A DNA stretch of 64,000 nucleotides from Anaerotruncus sp. MC2020 (GTDB lineage: Bacteria > Bacillota > Clostridia > Oscillospirales > Ruminococcaceae): assembly GCA_000701945.1 (NCBI GenBank), contig JNKE01000016.1, forward strand, positions 186,001-250,000, read 5' to 3'. Position numbers and translations under genes: made by a program. The notes under the pieces were generated by a model. The model searched no databases. It saw only the letters and a list, made by a program, of their open reading frames with translations, and had not been told where the DNA came from. Within the stretch, counting starts at the first letter, position 1. The number at the start of each line of letters is the position of its first letter. Shown here one piece after another: positions 1 to 9,039 of this stretch.

Positions 1-469
1 CCTTCTCGATTTTCGGGTCGATGAACACCATATATACAAGCACAAAAATGAACGCGAACGTCACGCAGATGTCCGCGACGTTGAATATCGCGAAGTGGAA
101 GGGCTTGAACTCGAACATATCCACGACGTAGCCGTAGCGGAAGCGGTCGATGAAGTTGCCGATGCCTCCCGCAACGAACAGCATTATCGAAAAAGCAAGG
201 AATTTCGAGCGTTTGAGCGCCCAGAACATACCAACACAGCCGAGCACTATTATCAGCATGGTGAACCCGATGAGGAACCATCTCTGCCCCGACATACTGC
301 CGAAAATGGCGCCGTCGTTCTCGAGGTAGGTCAGGTCGAAGAGCTCGAAGTCGCCGAAGCGTATGAAGTCCATACTGCCGACGGGCTTGAGCGATGTGAC
401 CGCCCAGTGCTTGACGAGCTGGTCTGCCGCAACGAGTGCGGCGATGAGTACAACGAGTAATATCGTCAT
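1..469 (-). CDS. lspA: Signal peptidase II (lipoprotein signal peptidase), C-terminus cut by window edge
   Basis: Membrane aspartyl protease that cleaves the signal peptide of diacylglyceryl-modified prolipoproteins. The visible 156 residues hold the family pattern: DQLVKHWAV in the first membrane segment, then NDGAIFG, the first catalytic Asp motif GNFIDR and the second in FNVADICV, with four hydrophobic segments. The ATG at 469 is preceded by AAAGGATAAAT, a usable ribosome site. It lies 60 bases downstream of ileS, as in many Firmicutes. It would process the many lipoproteins of this genome, including those at 14588, 35404, 37446 and 46850. The last residues lie outside the window. Confidence 0.93.
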   Translation of the reverse strand, partial: MTILLVVLIAALVAADQLVKHWAVTSLKPVGSMDFIRFGDFELFDLTYLENDGAIFGSMSGQRWFLIGFTMLIIVLGCVGMFWALKRSKFLAFSIMLFVAGGIGNFIDRFRYGYVVDMFEFKPFHFAIFNVADICVTFAFIFVLVYMVFIDPKIEK

Positions 470-487
470 ATTTATCCTTTCGCAAAC

Positions 488-518
488 ATTGCCTGCCGCA
501 CAAAATACGGCAGGCAAT
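488..518 (-). terminator. Hairpin between ileS and lspA
   Basis: An 11-base perfect inverted repeat (ATTGCCTGCCG / CGGCAGGCAAT) with a 9-base loop directly after the ileS stop codon. On the minus strand it is followed only by GTTTGCG, so the T-run is weak. It may be a partial terminator or a processing/attenuation hairpin that lowers lspA expression relative to ileS. Confidence 0.5.
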
Positions 519-529
519 ATCGTTCTAAT

Positions 530-3301
530 TTATACTTCAACAGCGACCGCGCATCTCTCGCAGAGAGTGGGGTGCGCGTTGTTCTTGCCGACTGTGCAGG
601 AGTAGCACCAGCAGCGCTCGCACTTCTCGCCGTCAGCCTTAGCGACCTCGAATACGGTCTCACCGTCGCCCTTTACAGCTTCAACGCCCGAAACGATGAG
701 GATATCCTTGAGGCTGTCCGCAAGAGCCGCATATCTGTCGTAGTCAGCCTCGGAGGACCTGATGATTATCTTCGCCTCGAGCGACTTGCCGATAGTCTTA
801 GCATTTCTTGCCTCCTCGAGAGCCTTGTTAGCTCCGAGGCGGGTGTTGTAGATGAAGTCCCACTTGTCAGCGAACTCCGCGCTGAACTCGATGCCGCTCT
901 TTTCGGGCATCTGATTGAGGAACACGCTCTCCTTGTCGTCAGCAGAGGTGTGCGGCATGAACTGCCATATCTCCTCGGCTGTGAACGAGATGATAGGAGC
1001 CGCAAGTCTTGCAAGTGCGCTGAGTATGCGGTACATAACCGTCTGAGCGGCACGTCTGAGCTCGCTGTTCTCCTTCTCGCAGTAGAGCCTGTCCTTGATG
1101 ATGTCGAGGTAGAAGTTCGACATATCAACAACGCAGAAGTTGTGGATAGCATGGAAGGCGATATGGAAATCGTACCTCTCATAGCCGCCCTTGACGTCGT
1201 CGATGAGCTTGTCGAGCTTCATGAGAGCCCATTTATCGAGCTCTGTGAGCTTGTCGTCGGAAACGCAGTCCTTGTCGGGGTCGAAGCCCGAGCCGTTGCC
1301 GAGATTTCCGAGTATGAATCTCGCGGTATTGCGTATCTTCTTGTAAGCGTCCGAGAGCTGGCTCAGAATGGGCTTGGAGATACGGATATCGCTGTGATAG
1401 TCGGAGGAAGCAACCCACAGGCGGAGGATATCCGCGCCGTACTGGTCGGTTATCTCGCTGGGGTCGATACCGTTGCCGAGCGACTTGTGCATGGTCTTGC
1501 CCTCGCCGTCGACTACCCAGCCGTGGGTGCAGACTGCCTTATAGGGGGCAGTGCCCTTGTATACTACAGATGTAAGGAGCGACGACTGGAACCAGCCGCG
1601 GTACTGGTCAGCGCCCTCGAGGTAGAGGTCAGCGGGCCATGTGAGGCTGTCAAACTCGTCCATGACAGAGGTGTGCGAAACGCCGCTGTCGAACCAAACG
1701 TCCATAATGTCATATTCCTTGGTGAACTCGCCGCATCCGCACTCGCACTTGACGGAAGCGGGGATGAACTCGCTGACTTCCTTGGTCCACCATGCGTCAG
1801 AGCCCTCCTTGCGGAAGAGGTCGGCGATAGCGGTGATAGTCTCGTCGTTCACGATGGGCTTGCCGCAGTCCTTGCAGTAGATAACGGGTATCGGAACGCC
1901 CCATGTTCTCTGGCGGGAGATACACCAGTCGCTTCTGTCGCGGACCATGCCCTTGATGCGGTCCTCGCCCCACTCGGGAATCCACTTTACGGACTCGATA
2001 GCCTTGATAGCCTCGTCCTTGAAGCCGTTGACGGAGCAGAACCACTGCTCGGTCGCGCGGTAGATTATCGGGCTGTTACATCTCCAGCAGTGCGGGTACT
2101 GGTGGACTATCTTCTGAGTAGCGAGCATAGCGCCGAGCTCAGTGAGCTTAGCGGCGATAGCCTTGTTAGCCTCGTCGGTGTCGAGGCCTGCGAACTCGCC
2201 TGCCTCCGCAGTCTGCTTGCCCTTAGCGTCAACGCAGACGATGATACCGATGTCGTCGTAGTTCTTGCAGACCTCGAAGTCCTCGACGCCGTAGCCGGGA
2301 GCAGTATGTACGCATCCGGTACCGCTTTCGAGAGTTACGTGGTCGCCGACGATTATCGGTGACGGACGGTCATAGAGCGGGTGCTTGGTCTTCATGCCCT
2401 CGAGCTCTGCGCCCGTGAAGATGTGCTCTGTGGTATAATCGGTTATACCCGCTGTCTCCATAGTCGTCTTTACGAGCTCCTCAGCCATTACGTAGTACTC
2501 GTCGCCTACGTGAACGAGGGTATAGTTGTACTCTGGTCCGAGGCAGATAGCGAGGTTGCCGGGGATAGTCCAGGTGGTAGTAGTCCAGATAACGAAGTAA
2601 ACCTTTGAAAGGTCAAGACCGAGCGAGGTGAACATACCATTGTCGTCGGTAACATTGAACTTTACATAGATAGAGTAGCAGGGGTCGTTTGAGTATTCTA
2701 TCTCCGCCTCTGCGAGGGCAGTATTACAGTCGGGGCACCAGTAAACAGGCTTGAGTCCCTTGTACATATAGCCCTTCTTCGCCATAGAGCCGAAAACCTC
2801 GACCTGACGCGCCTCGTACTCGGGACGGAGCGTGAGGTAGGGGTACTCGTAGTCGCCGAGCGAGCCCATTCTCTTGAAGCCCTTCATCTGATTGGCTACC
2901 TGAGTCATTGCATACTCGCGGCAGTGCTTTCTCAGCTCTGTCGGAGGGATAGCGCCGTCCTTGATGCCAATGGCTTTCATTGCTTTGAGCTCGATAGGGA
3001 GTCCGTGAGTGTCCCAGCCGGGTACGTAGGGCGCGCAGAAGCCCGTCATGTTCTTGTACTTGACGATGAAGTCCTTGAGGGACTTGTTAAGAGCATGACC
3101 GAGGTGTATCTCGCCGTTAGCGTAGGGAGGACCGTCATGGAGAATGAACGTGGGCTTGCCCTTGTTCTTTTCTATCATCTTGTAGTAGAGCCTCTCGCTC
3201 TCCCATTTTTCGAGTGTTTCGGGCTCTCTCTTGGGCAGATTTCCGCGCATGGGGAATTCTGTCACAGGTAAATTCAGAGTAGCATTGTAATCCTGTGCCA
3301 T
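530..3301 (-). CDS. ileS: Isoleucyl-tRNA synthetase
   Basis: Class I aminoacyl-tRNA synthetase that charges tRNA-Ile and edits valine. At 923 residues it has the usual bacterial length. The HIGH motif is HLGH (residues 66-69) within GPPYANGEIHLGHA. The KMSKS loop reads KTMHKSLGNG, keeping the essential second Lys. The C-terminus carries the Cys-rich zinc motif CERCWCYSC...CERC typical of type 1 IleRS. The start is ATG at 3301 with AGGA five bases upstream. The gene is 63 bases downstream of divIVA. That gap holds only a short GAGCG hairpin and is too short for a T-box, so regulation is probably from an upstream operon promoter. Confidence 0.98.
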   Translation of the reverse strand: MAQDYNATLNLPVTEFPMRGNLPKREPETLEKWESERLYYKMIEKNKGKPTFILHDGPPYANGEIHLGHALNKSLKDFIVKYKNMTGFCAPYVPGWDTHGLPIELKAMKAIGIKDGAIPPTELRKHCREYAMTQVANQMKGFKRMGSLGDYEYPYLTLRPEYEARQVEVFGSMAKKGYMYKGLKPVYWCPDCNTALAEAEIEYSNDPCYSIYVKFNVTDDNGMFTSLGLDLSKVYFVIWTTTTWTIPGNLAICLGPEYNYTLVHVGDEYYVMAEELVKTTMETAGITDYTTEHIFTGAELEGMKTKHPLYDRPSPIIVGDHVTLESGTGCVHTAPGYGVEDFEVCKNYDDIGIIVCVDAKGKQTAEAGEFAGLDTDEANKAIAAKLTELGAMLATQKIVHQYPHCWRCNSPIIYRATEQWFCSVNGFKDEAIKAIESVKWIPEWGEDRIKGMVRDRSDWCISRQRTWGVPIPVIYCKDCGKPIVNDETITAIADLFRKEGSDAWWTKEVSEFIPASVKCECGCGEFTKEYDIMDVWFDSGVSHTSVMDEFDSLTWPADLYLEGADQYRGWFQSSLLTSVVYKGTAPYKAVCTHGWVVDGEGKTMHKSLGNGIDPSEITDQYGADILRLWVASSDYHSDIRISKPILSQLSDAYKKIRNTARFILGNLGNGSGFDPDKDCVSDDKLTELDKWALMKLDKLIDDVKGGYERYDFHIAFHAIHNFCVVDMSNFYLDIIKDRLYCEKENSELRRAAQTVMYRILSALARLAAPIISFTAEEIWQFMPHTSADDKESVFLNQMPEKSGIEFSAEFADKWDFIYNTRLGANKALEEARNAKTIGKSLEAKIIIRSSEADYDRYAALADSLKDILIVSGVEAVKGDGETVFEVAKADGEKCERCWCYSCTVGKNNAHPTLCERCAVAVEV

Positions 3302-3364
3302 TGGTATCCTGAGCGTCTCCGCTTTGGAGCGCTCCTCCTTTCAAAACTTATTCGTTGACAGTAA

Positions 3365-3913
3365 TTATTCGTTGACGCTGTTAGCGACTGCGTTAGCGAT
3401 ATCCTCGGCAGTCTCTGTCGTGTCGTCCTCCTCGTAGGACTCGGGCATAGAGGATATCATCTCGAGGTGAGCCTTGTACATATCGAAGAGGCTCTTCTTG
3501 AACTCTGCAACCTGACGGCGTGCGTCGATGAGAGCTTCCTTCTCCTTGGCAATTTCGGCTCTGTTCTTCTCCATAGCCTCAGCGTGCTGACGGACAGCCT
3601 CGTCCTCGAGCTGGTCAGCCTTAGCCTGAGCCTCGGCGATTATCTGCTCAGCCTTGTCGTTGGCGTCGTTGAGCACCTGATGACCCTGCTTCTGAGCGCC
3701 GAGGAGAGCGTCCTTGAGGGCGTCCTCGTCCTTCATGTACTCTCTTACCTTGTCAGCGAGTATCTGGATCTTGTTGTTAGCCTCAGCGCGCTCGCGCTCC
3801 ATCTCGTCGAGCTCAGCCTCGAGCTGGGAGAGGAATTCGTCGATTTCCTCCTGCTTATAGCCAAAGGCAGCCTTCTCGAATCTTTTATTTCTTACGTCCT
3901 TTGATGTTATCAT
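3365..3913 (-). CDS. divIVA: DivIVA-family polar/septal coiled-coil protein
   Basis: Cytoplasmic membrane-curvature protein that organises division and polar growth. The N-terminus (MITSKDVRNKRFEKAAFGYKQEEIDEFL) is the lipid-binding head of DivIVA. Residues 28-140 form a long, charged, Ala/Glu/Lys-rich coiled coil ending in an acidic tail. Length 182 is normal. It lies directly after ylmH (13-base gap), the standard sepF-ylmH-divIVA-ileS order of Gram-positive division clusters. Confidence 0.95.
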   Translation of the reverse strand: MITSKDVRNKRFEKAAFGYKQEEIDEFLSQLEAELDEMERERAEANNKIQILADKVREYMKDEDALKDALLGAQKQGHQVLNDANDKAEQIIAEAQAKADQLEDEAVRQHAEAMEKNRAEIAKEKEALIDARRQVAEFKKSLFDMYKAHLEMISSMPESYEEDDTTETAEDIANAVANSVNE

Positions 3914-3925
3914 GATAATTCACCT

Positions 3926-4684
3926 CTAAATAAATTTTTTCAGAATTATGTGTATACGGCGCTTTTTGGTCTCGCCGCCAATACCCGAAAGAATGAATCT
4001 GCCGCAGCCTCTCACGGAGAGCACATCGCCCTCGCGCAGCTCTCGCGAGCCCGAATCTGCGGTCAGGTGGTTGACGTCCACCCTGTCCGTGCGGATAAGC
4101 TCCGCAGCCTTTTCGCGGCTGACATTTGCCGCGAGGCTGACAATGCAGTCGAGCCGCAGGGAGGCGACCGTACCGCTTATATCCTGGTATTTCTGAGCCT
4201 CTGTCAGCTCAAAGGTGCGGCTGTCGGATATCTTCACTCCGACGCGTCCTATCTTCGTCACCGAAGCCATAATGGTCTCGGCGGCGATGTCCGTCACGAA
4301 GGTCTGGGCTATCCCCTCGCCCGTGACGATATCCCCTATGACCTCGCGCCTGAGCATCTGTGCCATGAACGAGCCGAGGAAGTCCCTGTGCGTGAGCTCG
4401 TCCTCTCTGCGGAAGGTGAAGGTCAGGCACTTCATGGGGAACATCTCTCTTACGTCATCGCCGAGGTAATCGGGGTAAACAGCCAGCATTTTCCGCCTTG
4501 CGCCGTCGTATCCGCCCCACATCATAAAGCGGAGCTCTCCGACGTTCGCCCTGCACCAGAGCTCCGCCTCCGCACACTGTCTCTCGTCGAGGAAGGACGA
4601 GAACACGGGGGCATAGTCCCTGCCGCAGCGGCTCACCATATCCGCGAGCCTTGCGAAAAACAGCTTATCGGGCTGTGCGTTCAT
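3926..4684 (-). CDS. ylmH: YlmH family RNA-binding protein (S4 domain)
   Basis: YlmH proteins carry an N-terminal YlmH domain and a C-terminal S4 RNA-binding domain. In Bacillus the protein binds peptidyl-tRNA-obstructed 50S subunits and can support alanine tailing in ribosome rescue. Here residues 170-250 carry the S4 pattern (LRLDCIVSLAANVSREKAAELI...VNH...LREGDVLSVRGCGRF). Its ATG overlaps the sepF stop by one base (TGATG), indicating translational coupling. Confidence 0.92.
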   Translation of the reverse strand: MNAQPDKLFFARLADMVSRCGRDYAPVFSSFLDERQCAEAELWCRANVGELRFMMWGGYDGARRKMLAVYPDYLGDDVREMFPMKCLTFTFRREDELTHRDFLGSFMAQMLRREVIGDIVTGEGIAQTFVTDIAAETIMASVTKIGRVGVKISDSRTFELTEAQKYQDISGTVASLRLDCIVSLAANVSREKAAELIRTDRVDVNHLTADSGSRELREGDVLSVRGCGRFILSGIGGETKKRRIHIILKKFI

Positions 4685-5169
4685 CAGATGAATACGCCGT
4701 TGTTCTCCAGCTCGCCGACGAGGTCTTCGCCGATAAAGCCGACATTATAGGGCGTGATGATGTATGTGAGGTTCGCAACAGGCTTGAGACTGCCGCCGTT
4801 AGCGTAGGCAACGCCGACGAGGAAGTCGATGATTCTTCTCTTGTTCTCGGGAGAAGCAGTCTCAAGGTTGAGAACTACGGTCTTCTTAGCGATGAGGTGG
4901 TCAGCTATCTGCTTAGCGTCCGTGAAAGCGGAGGGCTTAACGAGGACTACCTGAAGCTGAGCGGTAGTCTGGATATTTACCACCTTGTTTCTTCTGCTTC
5001 CGAAGGTGCTTCCGCCCTCACCTGCTGCGGCTGCAACAGCCTCCTCATGCTCGATAGCGGCAGCTGCGCGCTCGGCTCTGGGGTCTGCATGGGTGGGAGT
5101 ATCAGCGAAATCGCCGTCCTCGTCCTCGGCAGCAAAGAAGAAATCCTTGATATTCTCGAACAGTTTCAT
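4684..5169 (-). CDS. sepF: Cell division protein SepF
   Basis: SepF binds FtsZ and the membrane and helps build the Z-ring. The N-terminus (MKLFENIKDFFF) is the amphipathic membrane-targeting helix. An acidic, Ala-rich linker (residues 15-60) follows, then the SepF core domain (VVLVKPSAFTDAKQIADHLIAKKTVVLNLE ... RRIIDFLVGVAYANGG). Length 161 is typical. It is the first gene of the sepF-ylmH-divIVA triplet. The 133 bases upstream separate it from the YggS gene and may carry a promoter, but none with clear boxes was found. Confidence 0.96.
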   Translation of the reverse strand: MKLFENIKDFFFAAEDEDGDFADTPTHADPRAERAAAAIEHEEAVAAAAGEGGSTFGSRRNKVVNIQTTAQLQVVLVKPSAFTDAKQIADHLIAKKTVVLNLETASPENKRRIIDFLVGVAYANGGSLKPVANLTYIITPYNVGFIGEDLVGELENNGVFI

Positions 5170-5302
5170 AATTTACTCCATTCTCCGCATATTGTTTTAT
5201 ATGTCTGTGACCTGCGCGCCTCATGCGGAGGGACGTACAGGCGAGTATTGCCGTTTATCATATCCGCCTTTCGGCAGTTCTGAACTGAATCTGAGCTTGG
5301 GC

Positions 5303-5992
5303 TCACTTTTTCGAGTAATCCCTTGCTCCGAAGAGACCCGTGCCTATGCGCACGAGGGTCGAGCCGTGCCTTACGGCGTCGGCGTAGTCATGGGTCATGC
5401 CCATTGAGAGCACGTCCATGCTGTAGGAGTCCTTCACCTTATGGTAAAGCTCCTCCATGCGCCCGAGGAAGATGTCTCCCGAGGCGGGCGGCGGTATCGT
5501 CATGAGTCCGCGCACTCTGAGGTTCTCCATTGAAGCCGCCGCTTCAAGGAGCTCCGCAAGTCCGTCGGGAGCGATGCCGCTCTTGGAATCCTCTCCGCCG
5601 ATATTGACCTCGCAGAGGATATCCATTATCTTATTATGTGCCGAAGCGAGCCTGTTTATTTCCGCGGCGAGCTTAACGCTGTCCACGGACTGTATCATGC
5701 TCATCGGCTCTATTATGTACTTGACCTTGTTGGTCTGCAAATGTCCTATGAAGTGTACCTCGGCAGACCTGTCATAAGCGTCCTGCTTCGAGAGGAATTC
5801 CTGCACCCTGTTCTCGCCGAGCAGTGTCACGCCGAGCTCTACCGCCCGATTGACTATCTCGGGAGCGACAGTCTTGGTGACCGCCATGATGCGTATCTCC
5901 TCTGTGCTTCTTCCGCATTTATCAGCCGCCTCCGCGATGCTTTCGCGAATCGCGGTGAGGTTATCGCTTACATAGCTGAGAGCGTCAGTCAT
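5303..5992 (-). CDS. YggS/PROSC family PLP-binding homeostasis protein
   Basis: Single-domain alanine-racemase-fold protein that binds pyridoxal phosphate and buffers B6 and amino-acid pools. The PLP lysine is in MAVTKT near residue 40. GENRVQEF, HFIGHLQTNK and the C-terminal LSMGMTHDY...RIGTGLFG motifs are all present. The ATG at 5992 is chosen because AAGGAG lies nine bases upstream. A TTG at 6001 is in frame but lacks its own site. It overlaps the end of the HlyD-like gene by eight bases. In Bacillus the same protein (YlmE) sits next to sepF, and here too. Confidence 0.95.
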   Translation of the reverse strand: MTDALSYVSDNLTAIRESIAEAADKCGRSTEEIRIMAVTKTVAPEIVNRAVELGVTLLGENRVQEFLSKQDAYDRSAEVHFIGHLQTNKVKYIIEPMSMIQSVDSVKLAAEINRLASAHNKIMDILCEVNIGGEDSKSGIAPDGLAELLEAAASMENLRVRGLMTIPPPASGDIFLGRMEELYHKVKDSYSMDVLSMGMTHDYADAVRHGSTLVRIGTGLFGARDYSKK

Positions 5993-7265
5993 CCGCGTCA
6001 ACTCCTTCTATCAGGATATCGTCATACAGCGCCAGATACGAGGCATCCTCCTCATGCACCTTTGACAGCACGTAATCGCTTCCCTCGTAGATAACGTCTA
6101 TCTTCTTGAAGGTTATCTGTTCGCCCTTCATGATGTAAACGCCCTTGTAGTTGACGGTCGTGGTCGCGGGCTCTGCGCCCTCCTCTGTGGGAGCGGGAGC
6201 AGTCGGGTCTGTCTCGGTCACGTCCGCGAAGCGTATGGACTCGCGCGGCACCTTCAGACCGTGGTACTCGCCCTTGATTATCTCGCACTTCTCAACGCGG
6301 TGCTTTACGAGGTCGTAGTTGAACTGGTCGCACTCGAGAATGATGATGCTTTTCGAGGCGTCGCCCTCGTCCCTGACGTCCTTTATCACAGCGCTGAACG
6401 TCTCGGCTGAGGAATCGAACTTCAGCTTGACCCAGCTTCCTATCGCGTACTCCTTGCGGGAGTTGTCGATAATGCCTGCGAGGTACCAGCCATAGCCGTC
6501 GATGAGCTTGCCGACCACCTGCGGGTCGTCGGTCTTGCGGTCGACGATGCTGTTTATCTCGGCGATAGTGAGCTTGTCCAGCTTATCGGGAGTTAACTGC
6601 TTCTCATAGCCGTCGGAATAGCTGACGAAGTAAGCCGAGCGCGGGGATTTAATGGTCTCCGTGGGCTTGGTCGATTCCGACTTGAGCAGAGCGAGCTCCG
6701 CGTTGATATCGGTTATCTGCTGATTGAAGCCGCTGACCTGCTTTGTGATTATCTGGTACGTACTCATATCGACGACCAGGTCCTCCATATTTCTTTTCAG
6801 CGTCTCATAGTCGCGGGTATCGCGGCTGTAGATGAGGCTCCTGTAGCTCTCCTCTATGCTTGCGGAGAGTGTGGAAGGCTGTGCTGACTCGATAGTGCCG
6901 GGGTTCTGTATCTTTTTGAGGATATCGAGCTCCTTGGTGAGGCGTTCTATCTCGCGGTTACGGGCGATCTGCTTATCATCGGGGTAGATCTCCGCGATGA
7001 CGGTGCCGTTTCCGAGCTTTCCGCCGTCGGCGACGTTATAGCTGATGATGCCGTTGCCGCTGTATAGGCGAACCTCCTCGTCCCTGATGAACACGCCGCT
7101 GAGCTCCTTGGAGGCTACAGCGTCGGACATGAGAGCAACTGCGGTCTTCTCCTGTCTGTTGCGGAAATTGTAAACGATACTGATAAAGATTATCAGAAGC
7201 AGTATTAGGACGCTGTTTCGCAGTATCTTCGAGATAATGCTGCTTTCTGATTTATTGGTATTCAT
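5985..7265 (-). CDS. HlyD-like membrane protein of the ylm/division cluster
   Basis: A 426-residue protein with one N-terminal membrane segment (residues 14-34). An N-terminal beta/lipoyl-like hairpin region follows, then a helical coiled-coil section (about residues 95-215) and a C-terminal beta-rich domain containing a Pro/Thr/Glu-rich loop (PTAPAPTEEGAEPATTT). This is the layout of HlyD-type periplasmic adaptors. No partner ABC or RND exporter is adjacent. It lies 11 bases after hfq and overlaps the YggS gene. Homologues beside yggS/sepF are common in Clostridia, but the function is unknown, so a role in envelope or division assembly is only inferred. Confidence 0.7.
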   Translation of the reverse strand: MNTNKSESSIISKILRNSVLILLLIIFISIVYNFRNRQEKTAVALMSDAVASKELSGVFIRDEEVRLYSGNGIISYNVADGGKLGNGTVIAEIYPDDKQIARNREIERLTKELDILKKIQNPGTIESAQPSTLSASIEESYRSLIYSRDTRDYETLKRNMEDLVVDMSTYQIITKQVSGFNQQITDINAELALLKSESTKPTETIKSPRSAYFVSYSDGYEKQLTPDKLDKLTIAEINSIVDRKTDDPQVVGKLIDGYGWYLAGIIDNSRKEYAIGSWVKLKFDSSAETFSAVIKDVRDEGDASKSIIILECDQFNYDLVKHRVEKCEIIKGEYHGLKVPRESIRFADVTETDPTAPAPTEEGAEPATTTVNYKGVYIMKGEQITFKKIDVIYEGSDYVLSKVHEEDASYLALYDDILIEGVDADD

Positions 7266-7276
7266 TCAATCACCGC

Positions 7277-7516
7277 TCATTCGCTCTTCTCGGAGGTATC
7301 GAGGATAGAAACAGGTCTTGCGGGGATTATCGTTGAGATAGCGTGCTTGTACACGAGCTGCTGCTTGCCGTCGCAGTCAAAGATAGCGACATAGCTGTCG
7401 AAGCCTCTCACCATACCCTTGAACTGGAAGCCGTTGGTGAGGATAATGGTAACGACGATTTTTTCCTTTCTGCACTGGTTAAGGAAAACATCCTGTAAAT
7501 TGATCGTTTTGTTCAT
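7277..7516 (-). CDS. hfq: RNA chaperone Hfq
   Basis: Sm-fold hexameric RNA chaperone mediating sRNA-mRNA pairing. Sm1 ([26 protein letters not shown]) and Sm2 with [10 protein letters not shown] (the usual YKHAIST/P) are intact. The product is 79 residues from the preferred ATG at 7516, which has GGAG seven bases upstream and gives the canonical MNK start. The ATG at 7522 is an alternative that adds two residues. It follows miaA, the same miaA-hfq neighbourhood as in many bacteria. Confidence 0.97.
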   Translation of the reverse strand: MNKTINLQDVFLNQCRKEKIVVTIILTNGFQFKGMVRGFDSYVAIFDCDGKQQLVYKHAISTIIPARPVSILDTSEKSE

Positions 7517-7623
7517 ACACATTCTCCATTCCTTTATGATTTTCGCACCCGCAGCAGTAATGGTGCTGTCCGCGAGAGGGCATACCTATCCCATAAGGAT
7601 AAAAATACACACAATACATTATA

Positions 7624-8574
7624 TCATACTCTTCCGTAATTTGCTATAGCTTTTTTGGAATTTTCTAAAATTTCATAATTTTTACTAAAATCATCGGTAA
7701 CTATCCACCTGATACGTTCATTTCTTCTAAACCACGTGAGCTGTCTTTTCGCGTAACGGCGCGTTTCCTGCTTTATCTTGTCGATGCACTCATCAAGCGG
7801 CATCTCCCCCTCGAAAAAGGGAATGAGCTCCTTGTAGCCTATCGCATTTGCGGCAGTACGGAGGTTTCCCTCGCTGTAGACGGCGCGCGCCTCCTCGACG
7901 AGTCCCGCCTCCACCATAGCGTCCACGCGCTGATTTATCCGCTCGTAGAGGACAGCCCTGTCCGCGGCGTTAAGTCCCAGAATCAGCGAATCATAGGGGC
8001 TTTCCTCGGCTATGCTCTCGGCTTTGAGCTCGCTGAAGCGCCGCCCCGTGAGGTGGATGACCTCGAGTGCCCTCACCACGCGCACGGTGTTGTTCATATG
8101 TATGGACTGAGCCGCCTCGGGGTCAGCCGCGAGGAGCTCCGCATACAGCGCCTCATTGCCCTTTTTGCGGGCGAGCTCGTACAAGCTCTCGCGGTAGGCG
8201 GGGTCGCTCCTCATCTCGGAAAACTGCACATTATTGAGCAGGGAGTCCACGTAGAGCCCCGTTCCGCCGACGATTATGGGGAGCTTTCCCCTGCCGAGGA
8301 TATCGGCGATGACCTCGCGCGCCATTCTGACGTAGTCCGCCGCAGAGAACGGCGTATCGCGGTCTATGACGCCGATGAGGTGGTGGGGTATGCCCTGCAT
8401 TTCCGCCTCCGTCGGCTTAGCGGAGGCGATATCCATGCCCTTGTATATCTGCATTGAGTCGGCGGAGACGACCTCGCCGCCGTACAGCTTGGCGAGCTCG
8501 ACTCCGAGCCGTGTCTTGCCCGATGCGGTCGGACCGCAGACCGCGAGGACGAAGGGCTTATTTGATTTATCCAT
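7624..8574 (-). CDS. miaA: tRNA dimethylallyltransferase
   Basis: Adds the dimethylallyl group to N6 of A37 in tRNAs reading UNN codons, the substrate step for MiaB (encoded at 15431). The P-loop GPTASGKTRLG lies near the N-terminus, followed by DSMQIYKGMDI, PHHLIGV and GGTGLYVDSLL. The C-terminus has QTKQ/RRYAKRQLTWFR-type tRNA-binding residues. The start is set at 8574 (316 residues): GGAGG lies just upstream, and the extra 30 residues of the longer frame fall in repeat DNA. Confidence 0.97.
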   Translation of the reverse strand: MDKSNKPFVLAVCGPTASGKTRLGVELAKLYGGEVVSADSMQIYKGMDIASAKPTEAEMQGIPHHLIGVIDRDTPFSAADYVRMAREVIADILGRGKLPIIVGGTGLYVDSLLNNVQFSEMRSDPAYRESLYELARKKGNEALYAELLAADPEAAQSIHMNNTVRVVRALEVIHLTGRRFSELKAESIAEESPYDSLILGLNAADRAVLYERINQRVDAMVEAGLVEEARAVYSEGNLRTAANAIGYKELIPFFEGEMPLDECIDKIKQETRRYAKRQLTWFRRNERIRWIVTDDFSKNYEILENSKKAIANYGRV

Positions 8575-8596
8575 GTCAGCCTCCAAAAATAAAAGT

Positions 8597-8735
8597 TGCA
8601 GACGCCCAAAGGACGCCCCTACAATCGTTTTCTCCCGAACAGATTCAAAAAGGCGCGGGCGCACATTGTGCGCCCCCTACATTTGTTGTTTAGTTTTAAC
8701 AAATTTGACGCGCAGAATTTGTGCGTTCCTACAAG
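8597..8735. repeat. Three short GC palindromes of the CGCCCCTACA family
   Basis: Between miaA and the small membrane gene lie three consecutive elements, each ending in a CGCCCCTAC or CGTTCCTAC tail: 8599-8626 (GACGCCC...GGACGCCCCTACA), 8655-8682 (GGGCGCACATTGTGCGCCCC plus CTACA) and 8709-8734. They match the dispersed family also seen at 11074, 16899, 35279, 39807 and 45640. Each can fold as a hairpin. Confidence 0.7.
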
Positions 8736-8737
8736 GT

Positions 8738-9028
8738 TTATGCCGCGTGCTTTTCTTCCTCGTTGTCGTCGTCGACTATCTCCTCGGCGACAGTCTGCGC
8801 TACATCGCCGAAAACGTGCGTGCAGATCCCGGTCAGAGCCTTCGCGCAGACCGTAGCCGCGAGCACTCCGGGTACGAAGGCGATGCAGAATATCGCCGCC
8901 GCCCTGACAAGGCGGTTCTTGCTCCTCGCGATATGCGGCTTCTTGAAAAATACAAACGTGACGAGCACGAAAGCAACGACGAAAAGCACCGCTGTCACTA
9001 TCAGTTTATTGCTTGCGTGGAATTCCAT
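8738..9028 (-). CDS. Small two-span membrane protein, unknown function
   Basis: A 96-residue protein with hydrophobic segments at residues 9-28 (LIVTAVLFVVAFVLVTFVFF) and 41-65. A basic loop (KKPHIARSKNRLVR) separates them, and the tail is acidic (DDDNEEEKHAA). It lies 11 bases downstream of mutL on the same strand, so it is probably co-transcribed with mutL. I do not recognise a family. Confidence 0.6.
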   Translation of the reverse strand: MEFHASNKLIVTAVLFVVAFVLVTFVFFKKPHIARSKNRLVRAAAIFCIAFVPGVLAATVCAKALTGICTHVFGDVAQTVAEEIVDDDNEEEKHAA

Positions 9029-9039
9029 TGGTATTCTCC

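Noticed and set aside
572-2362. 596-codon open frame on the plus strand opposite ileS
   Set aside because: Shadow of the IleRS gene; no recognisable protein.
3302-3364. T-box leader for ileS
   Set aside because: Only 63 bases between divIVA and ileS. No T-box sequence and no terminator-antiterminator pair.
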